Source: Leucaena leucocephala (Eukaryota; Streptophyta; Magnoliopsida; Fabales; Fabaceae). From it: a stretch of DNA of 64,000 bases. Within the stretch, counting starts at the first letter, position 1. Each line of letters opens with the position of its first letter. The stretch spans positions 14,400,501 through 14,464,500 of the forward strand of contig CM073557.1 in assembly GCA_037074615.1 (NCBI GenBank). The letters are read 5' to 3'. The notes below the pieces were generated by a model. That model did no database searches and was not told the DNA's origin. It was given only the letters and a program-made list of their open reading frames with translations. This document shows, in pieces, positions 24,047-36,050 of this stretch. The translations under genes and the position numbers were made by a program.

Positions 24047-24310
24047 ATGGTCGTGAATTTGTCTGAATTTTTAAATAAACTGTTACATTTTTTAATATAC
24101 AGCCATGCATGTGGAGGGACATTGTACAAAGAGCCGAAACTTTCACCGTTCCAGCGGCTGCTAACAATGGCAAAGCAGACAAATGTTTCAGCATTTTTCT
24201 CTACGTTGGTCATAGATAAAGCATTTTGCATGTCAAAATCAAATCCTGTAACAAAGCTACATTGGTCATCATATTTTTCTTTGCCAATGGTAATTAAGTT
24301 CCAAACGAAT
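24047..24310 (-). pseudogene. Unidentified coding-like remnant (copy A)
   Basis: On the minus strand about 75 codons read without a stop, with an amino-acid mix unlike the AT-rich surroundings: GFDFDMQNALSMTNVEKNAE, FVCFAIVSSRWN, ESFGSLYNVPPHAW. The same stretch exists in copy B (about 31755-32010), with indels that break the frame. A related block recurs about 800 bp downstream in each copy (24880-25150 and 32560-32820). I do not recognise the family. It may be an old exon or a non-coding transcript that happens to be open. Confidence 0.3.
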
Positions 24311-25639
24311 TCAAATGCATCTTCAAATTTTCTATTTTTCTTGTTATAAATAATTAAAAGCTATAAATGAAGAGGATACCGTACACTTTACAAATATAAA
24401 TAATATTACTTCTTAATCCTTAATATATATATATATATATAACAATTGAATTATTAATTTCTTAGGATTAAAAAAAATTGATTCTAACTCATGTTAACAT
24501 AATCAAACCATCAAACTTCATATTGAAACTATTACATTACCATATCCAACAAAAATTACCCTCTAACATCAAAACCTTAACTCCAACTTGTTCGAGCCCT
24601 AAAATCAGAACCCTAGTCCTTCTAAACGCTAATCAAACCTCAAGATTCAATTAATCGCTTAATTTTCCCACAAATAAAAAACTTAACTAACGCTAATTAT
24701 ATCTCAGAATTAAAATATAGGATGCTACATATTGCATCCCCTAGGTCCTTCCCTCTAATTTTCCCCTGATCAATATTTCCATAAATGATCTACAGTAAGC
24801 CCATGAGTGAGTAAAACTAAATCAATACATACCCACAAGCAATTTCAATTTCAGTTTGCCCTAATTTTTGAGCTGTTCTATATAACTATACAGTAACAGG
24901 TACGGCCATCTGCAGCAACATTGCACAAAGAGCCAAAACTTACAACAATAAAGTTCTTTTCCCTTACCTCGGACAGTTGAGTAACAGGCACAAGAGTAGA
25001 GAAAAGCTACAAGACGAACATGTCTTGTCCAAGGCTCTGTCATGGGTAAAGTATTTTGCAAGTCAAAAATCAAGCAAGCCTCGTCAAATCAAACCCTCTA
25101 ATAAAGCTACTTTTGTCATCATATTCTTATTTGTTTGAGTTAAGTTCCAAACAACCCTCTTAATAATACTGTATCTGTATTATTACTACCAATACACGGA
25201 ATCTTGTTTTTGCTTTTTTTTTCTTATATTTTTGAGATAAATAGGTTTACTATAACAGAATATTTTCCTTCAAAATATTTTACAGTGATTAATAGAAAAT
25301 CTATCGGTGTAGGGTTTGACTCCCATCAACTCTACTTTGAAAATATGAGCACAAAAGAAGATATAAATAGATAGATTTAGATCATATATTTAGAATTAAA
25401 ATAAATCTTATATTTAATTTATATATTTAAGAACGAAAGAGAGATTAATAAGGATAATAATAATAATAACAAGAATGATAATAGTAATACTACAAAAAAT
25501 AGAAACAATAGTAATAAGAATACTAATAATACTAACAATGACAAGTATTTTCATTCAAACAAAAGAGAAAGACAGAAGTAACAATATAATAGTAGTATGT
25601 AATTTGAATAATGGATACATCATGCATGTTGCTTCTTGA

Positions 25640-25860
25640 CGTTGTAGGGTGTGCGACACAGAGCAGCATTGGGGAAGGAGAAAGAAGGAACTGGCTTCCT
25701 GCCTCTTTCATGTAAATGTCGCCAGTATGATCCTTGCGTCTGCGCTCTGCAGAATGACCACAATGGAATAAAGCATGGACGTACGTTTTGCCTTTCTTTA
25801 TCTCTGTCTTAGTTTGACTACTTATTTCTCCAGTATATACCTCGTTGGTTGAACTAAGAA
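25640..25860 (-). pseudogene. Conserved coding-like block (copy A), unidentified
   Basis: The minus strand reads SSTNEVYTGEISSQTKTEIK, KGKTYVH and RRRKDHTGDIYMKEAGSQ without a stop. The equivalent block in copy B (33294-33560) preserves the same frame for 88 codons (KGKTYVHSLFHCCYFAECRR, KDHTGDIYMKEASSQFLLSP). Conservation of the frame in both copies is suggestive but not proof, because overall identity is high. No domain is recognised. Confidence 0.3.
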
Positions 25861-27861
25861 AAAGATAAATATTATTTCTCTTTCTCCATTTTTTCCAAAT
25901 TATTCAAAAATATAACTTTGACTTGAATCTAAAAATAATTCCAGTTATTTTTTTTAACTCTAACTGTTTTAAAAAGATTAAACGGTGATTTTAAGTATTT
26001 TATACTTCTTTACTTAAAAAGAAGGACATGGCCAAATAAATATTTTAAATTCCTTTTTAAGTATTTATAAGAACATAAAATTACATGTCAATTTCCCAAT
26101 CTTATTTTTAAATGACATGTTATATTATAAAAGTATAAAAATTATAACATGTTAAAAACCCTTAAATTCAACACTAATTGTATATTTTAGCCTATATATT
26201 ATATGGGCACTAGAATTTTATTTGTTTTTCTCTCGCAAAACTGAGGCAAAGTTATTACGTTTTGAATAATAAAGTAATAAACCTGACCAAAAAGGTGATA
26301 CTTTCGTCTTTAACAACAAAAATTGATAACTTTTCAGAAAATAAAATACTTTAAAGATAAAATTGCATTTAAAAAAATTATATTAGGATGTTGGGTGCTA
26401 ATGAAAGAAATACTTTAGGGTGTTGAATGCATCTTCACTTGACATAAATTTTGGGAACTAACGCTGACTTCATTAAATTTCTCTTAAAAAAATACTTTGT
26501 GAATAAAATTGTTGTTGGAAAAATATTTTAAGGACAAAATTACACCACAAAATATTTTGAGATGGTAGACCCACATGAAAAAAATACTCTTGAAGACAAA
26601 TAAATGAGTTACTGCCTCTGACTTTAATTATAAGAGTTAGATGGTTTTTTGGACACACTAAGGAAGCTAAAATAAAATAATTAATTATAACTAATATAAG
26701 AGTTAGTTGACTAATTTGGGTAGATTGTGAAGTATATGATGTGAATTCATCTTGAGATGTTGAATTTAGTTATAATTAATTGATTTATATAGTTTATTTA
26801 GTATATACAAAAAAGTCAACTAATTCTTATAATTAAGATTAGAGTATGACTAAATCTAATTTTTTAAGACAAATTCATATTCCGTACTTATTAATCTACT
26901 TCAATTAGTCAATTAACTATTATATTAATTATAGTTATTTGACTCCTTTAATCTATTTAAATTAGTAAAGTAACTTCTATATTAAGTCCTATACACACTA
27001 ACAAAAAAAAGCAAAAACATACAATTTTAATCACATAAAGTTATATTGGTGGTGACATTGATCTCTTATTTCTCTTTGCTGCTAATGGTTGTACTTCGCG
27101 GAGCACCTCATCTTGTCATTTCATCATTGCTCATTCCTGTTAGGGCTAGGCCTCTTAAGCCAGCCGAGAAATTCCCGCTTTAGTAAGTATAAAGCTAGCG
27201 TAGCACCTACCGGTGAGGTCAATTGAATTCAGCTTCGGTAGTGTAACTTTCTGTCTCGCGTAAAGAGAGTTTAGAGTGCCATATAAAAAACCCTACGGAG
27301 TTATTGTCGATTGATGTTGCTTGTCGTTAGTGCTCAAATTAATTACTAGTTTTAACCCTATGTGTATAGGAGCTAACCCTAGGTCAATCTCAAGGCAGAG
27401 TCAATGCGTAGCTTGATTATGATTAATTAAAGTGATTAAGGAATAAATATGGGTAGAGAAGAATATTCAGTGGTGATTGCAAGAAAATAAAATAGTTAAA
27501 TGATACGATTACCAGTAAGTCGAATGTTCCAAAGGATTGATGTGTGGCTATCATCGTTCAATAATATATTAGAGTTATAACAATTAAATATACTAAGTCC
27601 CTAACATGCAAAATCCCAGACAATCGTCATAGTCATAATCATAAAATCCATAATTATACCTAGATCTAGCATATAATTGTATCAAGAATGATTAATGAAG
27701 ATCCACTTAGCATGTGATAAATTAAACAATAAATGATTTGTTCCTCTAACATAGATATTCAATCGAAAATCCTATAACTAATCATGTGAATCCAGCATAA
27801 ATAATTATAAGAGGAAACTAAGGATATTAAATAAAGAATATCAAATCATAAATTGAAATAA

Positions 27862-27866
27862 TAAAT
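27862..27866. repeat. Target-site duplication TAAAT, left
   Basis: Identical to 29825-29829 on the other side of the solo LTR. The 5-bp length is usual for LTR-retrotransposon integration. Confidence 0.88.
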
Positions 27867-29824
27867 TGTAAGGAACTACAAGACACGCAGCAGAAATTAT
27901 CTTAAAAATTTTTCATTCCTTGTCAGGATCTACCGTATGTGTTTAAGTCAAGTGGGAAGAAGCATTACCCTCAGTGTGTCTCAGCGACTTCCACAGCTTT
28001 CGGTCACGACGTTCACAGCTTCTCTCTGCGCCTCGTGCTCCCTTTCTGATCACAAGAAGTCGACGACTCAGGTCGGCTTCCTCTACTAGTATCCACACGA
28101 ACAGCTTTTCAACCACGAATGACGTGCTAGCGTCTCTTGTCCCTCCAGGGCTTTCTCAAGAGTTCGTCCTCTCCGTCTCTATTTCAGCAGTTTCTTATCT
28201 GCAAACCTTTTGCAGAGTCCCCTTCGGCCTTTCTGTGTTCTATGTGTGTGTCTCTACAAAAACGTAGCTCCTAATATTAGATATATATGATGCTCTGCGT
28301 TTTCCCTAACCGAAAAGGATTTTAGGAGTTAATCTTATATTAATTCCGAAAATAATACAATATCATATATTGTATAATTTTATAAGAAACTAATTAAATA
28401 AATAATATTAAATCCGTCCCACAGATTTAATTACCTATTTATTTAACTTTAAATAAAGATGAGACTGAACTATATTTGATTTATTCTCATAAAACAAATT
28501 TGAGATATCCTATCAATTTGAATTTCAAATTCAAACATGATAGGGATTTAATTTATCCTTAAAATTAAATCTTATAAATATCTCTTATATGAGATATCCT
28601 ATCAATTTGAATTTCGAATTCAAACGTGATAGAGATTTAATTTATCCTTATAAATTAAATCTTATAAATATCTCTTATATGAGATATCCTATCAATTTGA
28701 ATTTCGAATTCAAACGTGATAGAGATTTAATTTATCCTTATAAATTAAATCTTATAAATATCTCTTATATGAGATATCCTATCAATTTGAATTTCGAATT
28801 CAAACGTGACAGAGATTTAATTTATCCTTATAAATTAAATCTCATATATCTCATATATATATAATATATATATACGAATTTATATATATACGAATATAAA
28901 TATAAATAAATATATATACATTCACCTGGATCATTCATTGAATCTGGACATGTCTTAGATTCAATGAATCTGGACATCATAGCTCGTGTTGGGCTATTTT
29001 GTGTGCGACCCTGTAGGCCCATATGAAGTTGGCAGTGGGCCATTTGCTATACTAGCCCACAAGTCGCAAGCGGTCTCTAGCAAGACATAACGACTACCCA
29101 AATCATATGAGGATCGATAAACGATGTAACCTTTTATACAACCATATCATGTCCCTTCTGTCACACGATATTTTGGTCATGGATGAGGCATGGATAATGT
29201 CATCCTCCTATTCCCGACCGTTACTTTCTCGATCCCTGAGTAGTCTGACTATAGAAATGGAACTACCTTTCCATTACAGTATGGCCATACATTTCTCAGA
29301 CTCACTCATCGAGGGGCCCAGTAATATCTCTCCACGAATGTGAGGGACAAATTCCATCTTGACCATTCACATTCCTCCGCATGAAAAACCACTAAGCCCG
29401 AACATAGTCTTTATGATCACTCGGTCAAAAGTGACTTTTGACTAGGTCAAAGCTGAGCGTTTTGTCATGTAGGAATCCATGATGATCTCAGGTCAAAGGG
29501 CATGTTGACATGGTTTGTATATGAGAGAAGCTTATGACGTTACCCATGCAGTTCTCTCATAGCGGGTCGGTCCAACACCCTGTACTCTTACATGTGCTTA
29601 TGACTTTGATTTATATCTCTATACATCTTCAAAGTCATACTGGTCTTATTTCATCTGTGCTCCCACATAGATGATCGACCAGGGACATTTAGGATAATAT
29701 CATGAATTATCCAAGGATGGTCATCATAGTAAACATGCAAATAATATGATAACTCAATTAATAAATTCATAAATCAATAATGTTCATAAGACAATGATTG
29801 GCCCCTAGGGCACGATTTCCAACA
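27867..29824 (-). mobile_element. Solo LTR (1958 bp), copia-like, with TAAAT target duplication
   Basis: The plus strand begins TGTAAGGAAC and ends GATTTCCAACA. It is flanked by an exact 5-bp duplication TAAAT (27862-27866 and 29825-29829). No PBS, polypurine tract or internal region adjoins it, so it is a solo LTR left by recombination. Read on minus it starts TGTTGGAAATCGTGCCCTAG, the style of copia LTR starts, so minus is the likely sense. A near-identical copy begins at 62012. It contains a four-unit 90-bp tandem repeat and an 11-bp inverted repeat at 29599-29639. Open frames within it (27974-28267, 28589-28864, 29107-29343) are not genes. Confidence 0.9.
28502..28855. repeat. Four tandem 89-90-bp repeats in the solo LTR
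   Basis: Units begin GAGATATCCTATCAATTT at 28502, 28591, 28681 and 28771. Each contains two short palindromic segments (TTTGAATTTCGAATTCAAA and AATTTATCCTTATAAATT). Units two and three are almost identical. The sister LTR has the same array with a 91-bp period at 62682-63040. Confidence 0.93.
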
Positions 29825-30903
29825 TAAATCACAAGGGTTTGATCACAAAGGTGTCTCAATCGAAACCCTAGGTCCAACATATACAAATCTCAAAACCTAA
29901 ATCTAGGAAATCATAAATTTGTATAAAGGAAAAGATCAAAACATAAAATTGTTCAACTCCTAACTCTAAAGCACAAAAACTCAAGCCACTACATCTCTCC
30001 TCAAGAACTTAGAAGGAAAATGATGGAATTGTGGAAGAGATGAAGAAGATGATTGTGATGGTGGTGATTGGCGTGTTGAATGGAGGAGCCTTGGGGTCCT
30101 TTATATAACCTTTGGGAGTGAATCATGTTTGGTGTAAGTCTCTTCACTGATTGGCTCTTCAAAAGATAATGATAGTCTCCATTTATCTTCAATATCCTTT
30201 CAAGTTGTCATCTTTTTCAATATCTCCAGAGATAGTATTTTTAAGCTCAAATATCCTATAAAAAATTCAAATAAAAAGTAATAGGATAAAAGAGATAAAA
30301 CAATTAATAGGAAAAGATAACATATTTATCATTATCCTTTAATTAGATTCAAATGTTAGATATTGATAAATTATCTTTTAATCAATTAAAATGATATATG
30401 ATATAATATAAGGAATAAGAGATAAGATATAATTAATATTTATCCTCTTGCTTTGAATCTTGACTAGTGATTGGCTCCTCTTTTGTGGGCTATTAATTAT
30501 TTCCTATTCTTCCTGAAAGTCATAAAAGATAAAAATATCTTCGCGCATACCGGTGTGATAATAAAATTAGTAAAAATATAGAAAAATGACCTTTTTAGTT
30601 ATTTAATTCATATAGTCAACTGATTCGTTATAGCATGCTCACCATGCCATTGGGATCTGAGGGGAGAGCAGTTCTCTCGTTCACGTTGATAGTGCGGGTT
30701 CAGTTCAAGCGGCCTATATTGAACAAGATTCCCACATCTGAGTGCCTAGAACACTGACCGAAAGTCCTCTTTGTGCAAGAGTCTCATATTGAGTGGGTAG
30801 AGGTGCACGACAGTTTATCAGCTCATTGTTTGGTATCTCTCATTTATTTATCTATTTAAGTATAGTGCATGAATACATTACAAGTCTGTACTTGATGATG
30901 AAG

Positions 30904-33900
30904 ACACAACGATTTTATTCATTTAAATCTAAGAGACATTTTAGTCAAATCAAGTACGTTTAGTTGCAAGCAGGGATCATGGTTCTTAAATAAAAATTAA
31001 ATATTTAAAGGCTTGTAAATTGTAATTAACCGTCGTATATGATGTATAATTATAATTTTTATCTTAATTTTTTCTAAAATGGATATATGTATCCAATTAA
31101 GTTCCCCAATAATTTAAAGTTAAGTTGCGTTCACGTTCACTTAACATAAGTTGTGAGTAATATTTATTATATTTAACTAATTTTAATAAATTTTCTTAAA
31201 CCATATAATTCTGTTATTTTATTTGGATCATATATTTATTAGGTCTAATTCTCCAATGACATCTTATCATGTGAACTTTTTTAATAATAAAAGTTCAACT
31301 AACAAAATTTGACAGATGATTGGGTTGTTTAAACATAATATTTTTAAGTTCTAACTAGGTCTTGCGCATGGTAAAGAGGCTTTGTTGGGAGAGAGAGAAA
31401 AAAATACTCTTACGTGATCTCTATATGTTGAGAGGATTAGTTTCTAAACTATTGGCTAAGGGATGTTGAGAGAATTAGTCTCTAAACTATTGGCTAAGGG
31501 ATACCGCGTAAATTCTATCAAAAAAATGTTGACAATGGAAAAAATTTCAAAATTCTATTAAACTACTATTAATAATAAAAATCACATTGAAAGATTTGAA
31601 TGGATAATTGGACCTAATAGATACAAGTAAATAGAGCTAAGTGTATACTAGGATGAATTACATTTGGTATTCTTCCTTTATATTTAACAAACTATATTAT
31701 CTTTAATAGATATATATATTATAAATTTGTCTTTTGTTTATCTATTTATTATATTGGTCGTGAATTTGTCTGAATTTTCAAATAAACTGTTTTATTGTTT
31801 AATATACAGCCATGCATGTTGAGGGACATTGCACAAAGAGCCGAAACTTTCACCGTTCCAGCAGCTGCTAACAATAGCAAAGCAGACAAATGCTCAGCAT
31901 TTTTTTCACTACATTGGTCATAGATAAAGCGTTTTGCAAGTCAAAATCAAATCCTGTAACAAAGCTACATTGATCATCATATTTTTCTTTGCCAATGGTA
32001 ATTAAGTTCCAAACGAATCCAAATTCATCTTCAAATTTTCTATTTTTCTTGTTATAAACAATTAAAAGCTATAAATGAAGGGTAGACTGTACACTTTACA
32101 AATATAAATAATATTACTTCTCAATCCTTAATATATATAAGAATTGGATAATTAATTAATTATCAAACTATCAAACCTCATATTGAAACTATTACATTAC
32201 CATATCCAACAAAAATCACCCTCTAAAATCAAAACCTTAACTCCAACTTGTTCCAGCCCTAAAACCCGAACCCTAGTCCTTCTAAACGCTAATCAAACCT
32301 CAAGATTCAATTAATCGCTTAATTTTCCCCCAACTAAAAAACTTAACTAACGCTAATTATATCTCAGAATTAAAATATAGGATGCTACATATATCATCCC
32401 ACTAGGTCTTTCCCTCTAATTTTCCCCTAATCAATATTTCCAGAAATGATCTAGAGGAAGCCCATGAGTGAGTAAAACTAAATCAATACCTACCCACAAG
32501 CAATTTCAATTTCAATTTGCCCTGAGTTTTTCTATATTACTATACAGTAACAGGGTCGGCCATCTGCAGCAACATTGCACAAAGAGCCAGAACTTTACAT
32601 ACAATAAAGTTCTTCCCCCTACCTCGGAGAGTCGAGTAACAGGCACAAGACTAGAGATAAGCTACAAGACAAACATGGCGAAAGTAACTCAATGTCTTGT
32701 CCAAGGCTCTGTCATGGGTAAAGTATTTTGCAAGTCAAAAATAAAAAAAAGCCTCGTCAAATCAAACCCTCTAATCAAGCTACTTTTGTCATCATATTCT
32801 TATTTGTTTGAGTTAAGTTCCAAACAACCCTAATAATAATACTGTATCTGTATTATTACTACCAATACACGGCATCTTGTTTTTGCTTCTTTTTTTCCTT
32901 TATATTTTTGAGATAAATAGGTTTACTATGACAAAATATTTTCCTTCAAAATATTCTATAGTGATTAATAGAAAATCAATCGGTATAAGTTTTGACTCAT
33001 GTCAACTCTACAGCTCAAAAGAAGATATTAAATAGATATATTTAAATAATATATTTAAGAGTAAAATAAATGTTTTGTTTAGTTTATATATTTAAGAACA
33101 GAGGAGTGAGTAATATCGACAACAATAATATTAATAACAAGAATGTTCATAGTAATACTACAAAGAATAGAAACAATATTAATAAGGATACTAATAATAC
33201 TACATTGAGTATTTTCACTCAAACAAAAGAGAAAGATGGAAGTAACAATAGCAATATTAGTATGTAATTTGAATAATGGAAACATCATGCGTCTCACTTC
33301 TTGACGTTGTAGGTTGTGCGACAGAGCAGCATTGGGGAAGGAGAAAGAAGGAACTGGCTACTTGCCTCTTTCATATAAATGTCGCCAGTATGATCCTTGC
33401 GTCTGCACTCTGCAAAATAACAACAATGGAATAAAGAATGGACATATGTTTTGCCTTTCTTTATCTCTGTCTTAGTTTGACTACTTATTTCTCCAGGATA
33501 TACCTCATTGGTTGAACCAAGAAAAAGGCAAGTATTATTTCTCTTTCCCCAAATTTTCAAAATTATTTAAAAATAAAACTTTGACTTGAATCTAAAAATA
33601 ATTCCAGTTAATTTCTTAACTCTAACTGTTCTAAAAAGATTAAACCAGGTGATTTTAAGTATTTTATACTTCTTTATTTAAAAAGAAGGACATGGCCAAA
33701 TAAATATTTTAAATTCCTTTTTAAGTATTTATAAGAAAATAAAATTACATGTCAAGTTCCCAATCTTATTTTTTAAATGACACGTTATATTATAAAAGTA
33801 TAAAAATTCTAACATATAAAAATCCCTTAACTTCAACACTAATTTTAACACCAAAGTTTGATCTTCAAAACATAAAACATTAAGAACTTTAATTTAAATT

Positions 33901-35500
33901 TTTAAAAGTTAGGGATATAATGTGTATATAACCTAAAGTTTAGGGGAATTTGTATATTTTAGCCTATATATTATATGTGGACTAGAATTTTATTTGCTTT
34001 TTTCTCGCAAATCTGTCAAAGTTATTACGTTTTGAATAATTTTATTTCATATGATTATGAAACTTTCAAGAAATAATTCTTAGGCCAAGTTTGAATTATA
34101 TAATAAAGTAATAAACCTGACAAAAAAAAGTGATACTTTCGTCTTCAACAACAAAAATTGATAACTTTTCAGAAAATAAAATACTGTAAAGATAAAATTG
34201 CATTTAAAAAAATTACATTAGGATGTTGAGTTCTAATGAAAGAAACACGTGTTGAATGCATCTTCACTTGACATAAATTTTGGGAACTAACGCCGACTTA
34301 ATTAAATTGCTCTTAAAAAAAATACTTTATGAATAAAATTGTTCTTGGAAAAATATTTTAATGTTAAAATTACACCACAAAATATTTTGAGGTGGTAGAC
34401 CCACTTGAAAAAAAAACTATTCGAGAAGCCAAATAAATGAGTTACTATCTCCAACTCTAATTATAAGAGTTAGATGATTTTTTAGACACACTAAGAAAAC
34501 CAAAATAAACTAATTAATTATAACTAATATAATAGTTAGTTGACTAATTTGGGTAGATTGTAAATTATATAATGTGAATTCATTTTAAGACGTTAAATTT
34601 AATTATAATTAATTGATTTATATGGTTTATTTAGTATATCTAAAAAATCAACTGATTATTATAATTAAAATTGGAGAATGACTAAATATAATCTTTTAAG
34701 ACCAATTCACATTACGTACTCATTAATTTACTCCAATTAGTCTATTCACTCTTATATTAGTTATAATTAACTGATTAATTAAATTTTTTTTAATCTATTT
34801 AAATTAGTGAAGTAACTCCAATATATTAAGAGATCCTATACACACTATACAAAAAGAAAAAAGAAAAAACCAAAACCATACAATTTTAATCACATAAAGG
34901 CAAAAAACATTGGCAGTGCCATTGATCTCTTATTTCTCTTTGCTGCTGATGGCTGTACTTGGCATAGCACCTCATCTTGCCATTTCATTGTTGCTCATTC
35001 TCGTTAGTGTTAGGCCTCTCAGGCCAGCCGATAAATTCTTCCAAGTGTTCCCGCTTTAGTAAGTATAAAGCTAGCGTAGCTCCTGTCGGCGAGTTCAATT
35101 GAATTCAGCTTTGGTAGTGTAACTTTCTCTCTCGCGTAAGAAAGAGTTTAGAGTGCCATACAAAGAACCCTAGGGAGTTGTTGCCGACCCATCATAAAGA
35201 TAATCAAGATATCCTAGGACGGATTCATGACTAGCAGCAGTTTCTGATTCGTTACAGCATGCTCACCATGCCATCGTGATCCAAGGGGAGAGCAGTTCTC
35301 TCGTTCATGTTGATAGTGCAGATTCAGTTCAAACAGCCTATATTGAACAAGATTCCCACATCCGAGTGCCTAGAACACTGACTGAAAGTCCTCTTTATGC
35401 AAGAGTCTCATATTGAGCAGGCAGAGCTACACGACAGTTTATCAACTCATTATTTGGTATCTCTGATTTACTTATCTATTTAAGCCTAATGCATGAGTTT
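30904..35500. repeat. Direct duplication, copy B
   Basis: Counterpart of 23573-30890 without the 3.3-kb insertion. At the insertion point B instead has about 60 bp (35185-35245) not found in A. The right end runs into a local repeat at 35405-35570. Coding-like blocks at 31755-32010 and 33294-33560 mirror those in copy A. No complete gene is seen in either copy. Confidence 0.88.
33294..33560 (-). pseudogene. Conserved coding-like block (copy B), 88 codons, unidentified
   Basis: Open on minus from ATG at 33560 to the stop at 33294. It includes SSQTKTEIKKGKTYVHSLFH and RRKDHTGDIYMKEASSQF. It has the same frame as the copy A block at 25640-25860, apart from the ends. There is no signal peptide, membrane span or known motif. 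It may be a short exon or chance; low confidence as a gene. Confidence 0.3.
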
Positions 35501-35965
35501 AGAGAAATTGTTGCGTAATCATAAACAAATTTTTGCTTAAGCTCAGAAAGCTCATGATAAGATTGTTCAAAAGGTCCAGCAATAACTTAATAGAGTCAAT
35601 GAGAAATATTGAAACTATTGTCTTATGAAACTGACATGATTTAACCTCACTAGATTATTTTCCTGTTCAATCCATTGATTCTCTTGTTAGTTTCTTTGTG
35701 TGCACTTGTATATGTAACTAAAGAACCTCGTTAAAGATGACTTATGATTGGCATCTTCTTGTTATGTGTCTTTTAGAACTTATGATGATTTATGAGGATA
35801 GCACCTAATGGAGTCTCATATTGAGCGGGTAGAGCTGCATTATAGTTTATCAACTCATTGTTTGGTATATCTGTTTAAGCATAATGCATGAGTTTAGAAA
35901 AATTGTTGCCTAATCATAAAACAATTTCCACTTAAGCTCAAAAAGCTCATGATAAGATTGTTCAC
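35405..35965. repeat. Local direct repeat, about 160 bp, two copies about 410 bp apart
   Basis: The segment from GAGTCTCATATTGAGC through TCATGATAAGATTGTTCA occurs at about 35405-35570 and again at about 35814-35965 with substitutions. A partial third copy ends duplication copy A (30785-30880). The intervening 240 bp holds no recognisable gene. Confidence 0.8.
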
Positions 35966-35984
35966 TTTTGTCCAGCAACACGTA

Positions 35985-36050
35985 CAATACATTTTTACCA
36001 AATGTATGGTAGTAGATCCCCTAACAAAACAAGAGACAGAGAAGTCTTGA
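35985..36050 (+). pseudogene. Possible copia RNase H tail remnant
   Basis: In one plus frame the sequence reads FTKCMVVDPLTKQETEKS, close to the MIADPLTK motif at the end of copia RNase H domains. Nothing else of a pol gene is visible around it, so this is a short remnant or coincidence. Confidence 0.35.

Larger units (their letters stand above)
27305..30618 (-). mobile_element. LTR-like insertion in duplication copy A, itself split by a solo LTR
   Basis: This block is absent from copy B. Without the inner solo LTR it is about 1.35 kb. On the minus strand it starts near TGACTATATGAATT and ends near GACAAGCAACATCAATCGACA. It has a TATA box (TATATAAAGGACC, near 30098) followed by CT-rich leader-like sequence, all typical of a plant LTR. 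No clean target duplication is visible, so the boundaries are approximate and it may be an LTR fragment rather than a complete solo LTR. Confidence 0.55.
23573..30890. repeat. Direct duplication, copy A (with later insertions)
   Basis: From ACACAACTATTTTATTCAT at 23573 the sequence matches copy B at 30904-35500 in order, at roughly nine bases in ten by eye. Paired landmarks are 24100/31810, 24890/32560, 25640/33300, 27060/34920 and 30622/35245. In copy A the block from about 27305 to 30618 has no counterpart in B and is an insertion. Both copies are in the same orientation and nearly adjacent. Confidence 0.88.

Noticed and set aside
27974..28267. A 97-codon plus-strand frame, with a relative at 62083-62445.
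   Set aside because: It lies in the GC-richer end of the copia-like LTR, the frame shifts between the two copies, and no domain is seen.
28589..28864. A 91-codon repetitive open frame (MRYPINLNFEFKRDRD repeated three times).
   Set aside because: It arises because the LTR repeat unit is 90 bp, divisible by three. In the sister LTR the unit is 91 bp and the frame does not persist. Not a protein gene.
29107..29343. A 78-codon frame nearly identical at 63293-63529.
   Set aside because: Identity reflects recent LTR copies, not protein conservation. It is antisense to the likely LTR sense and has no domain.
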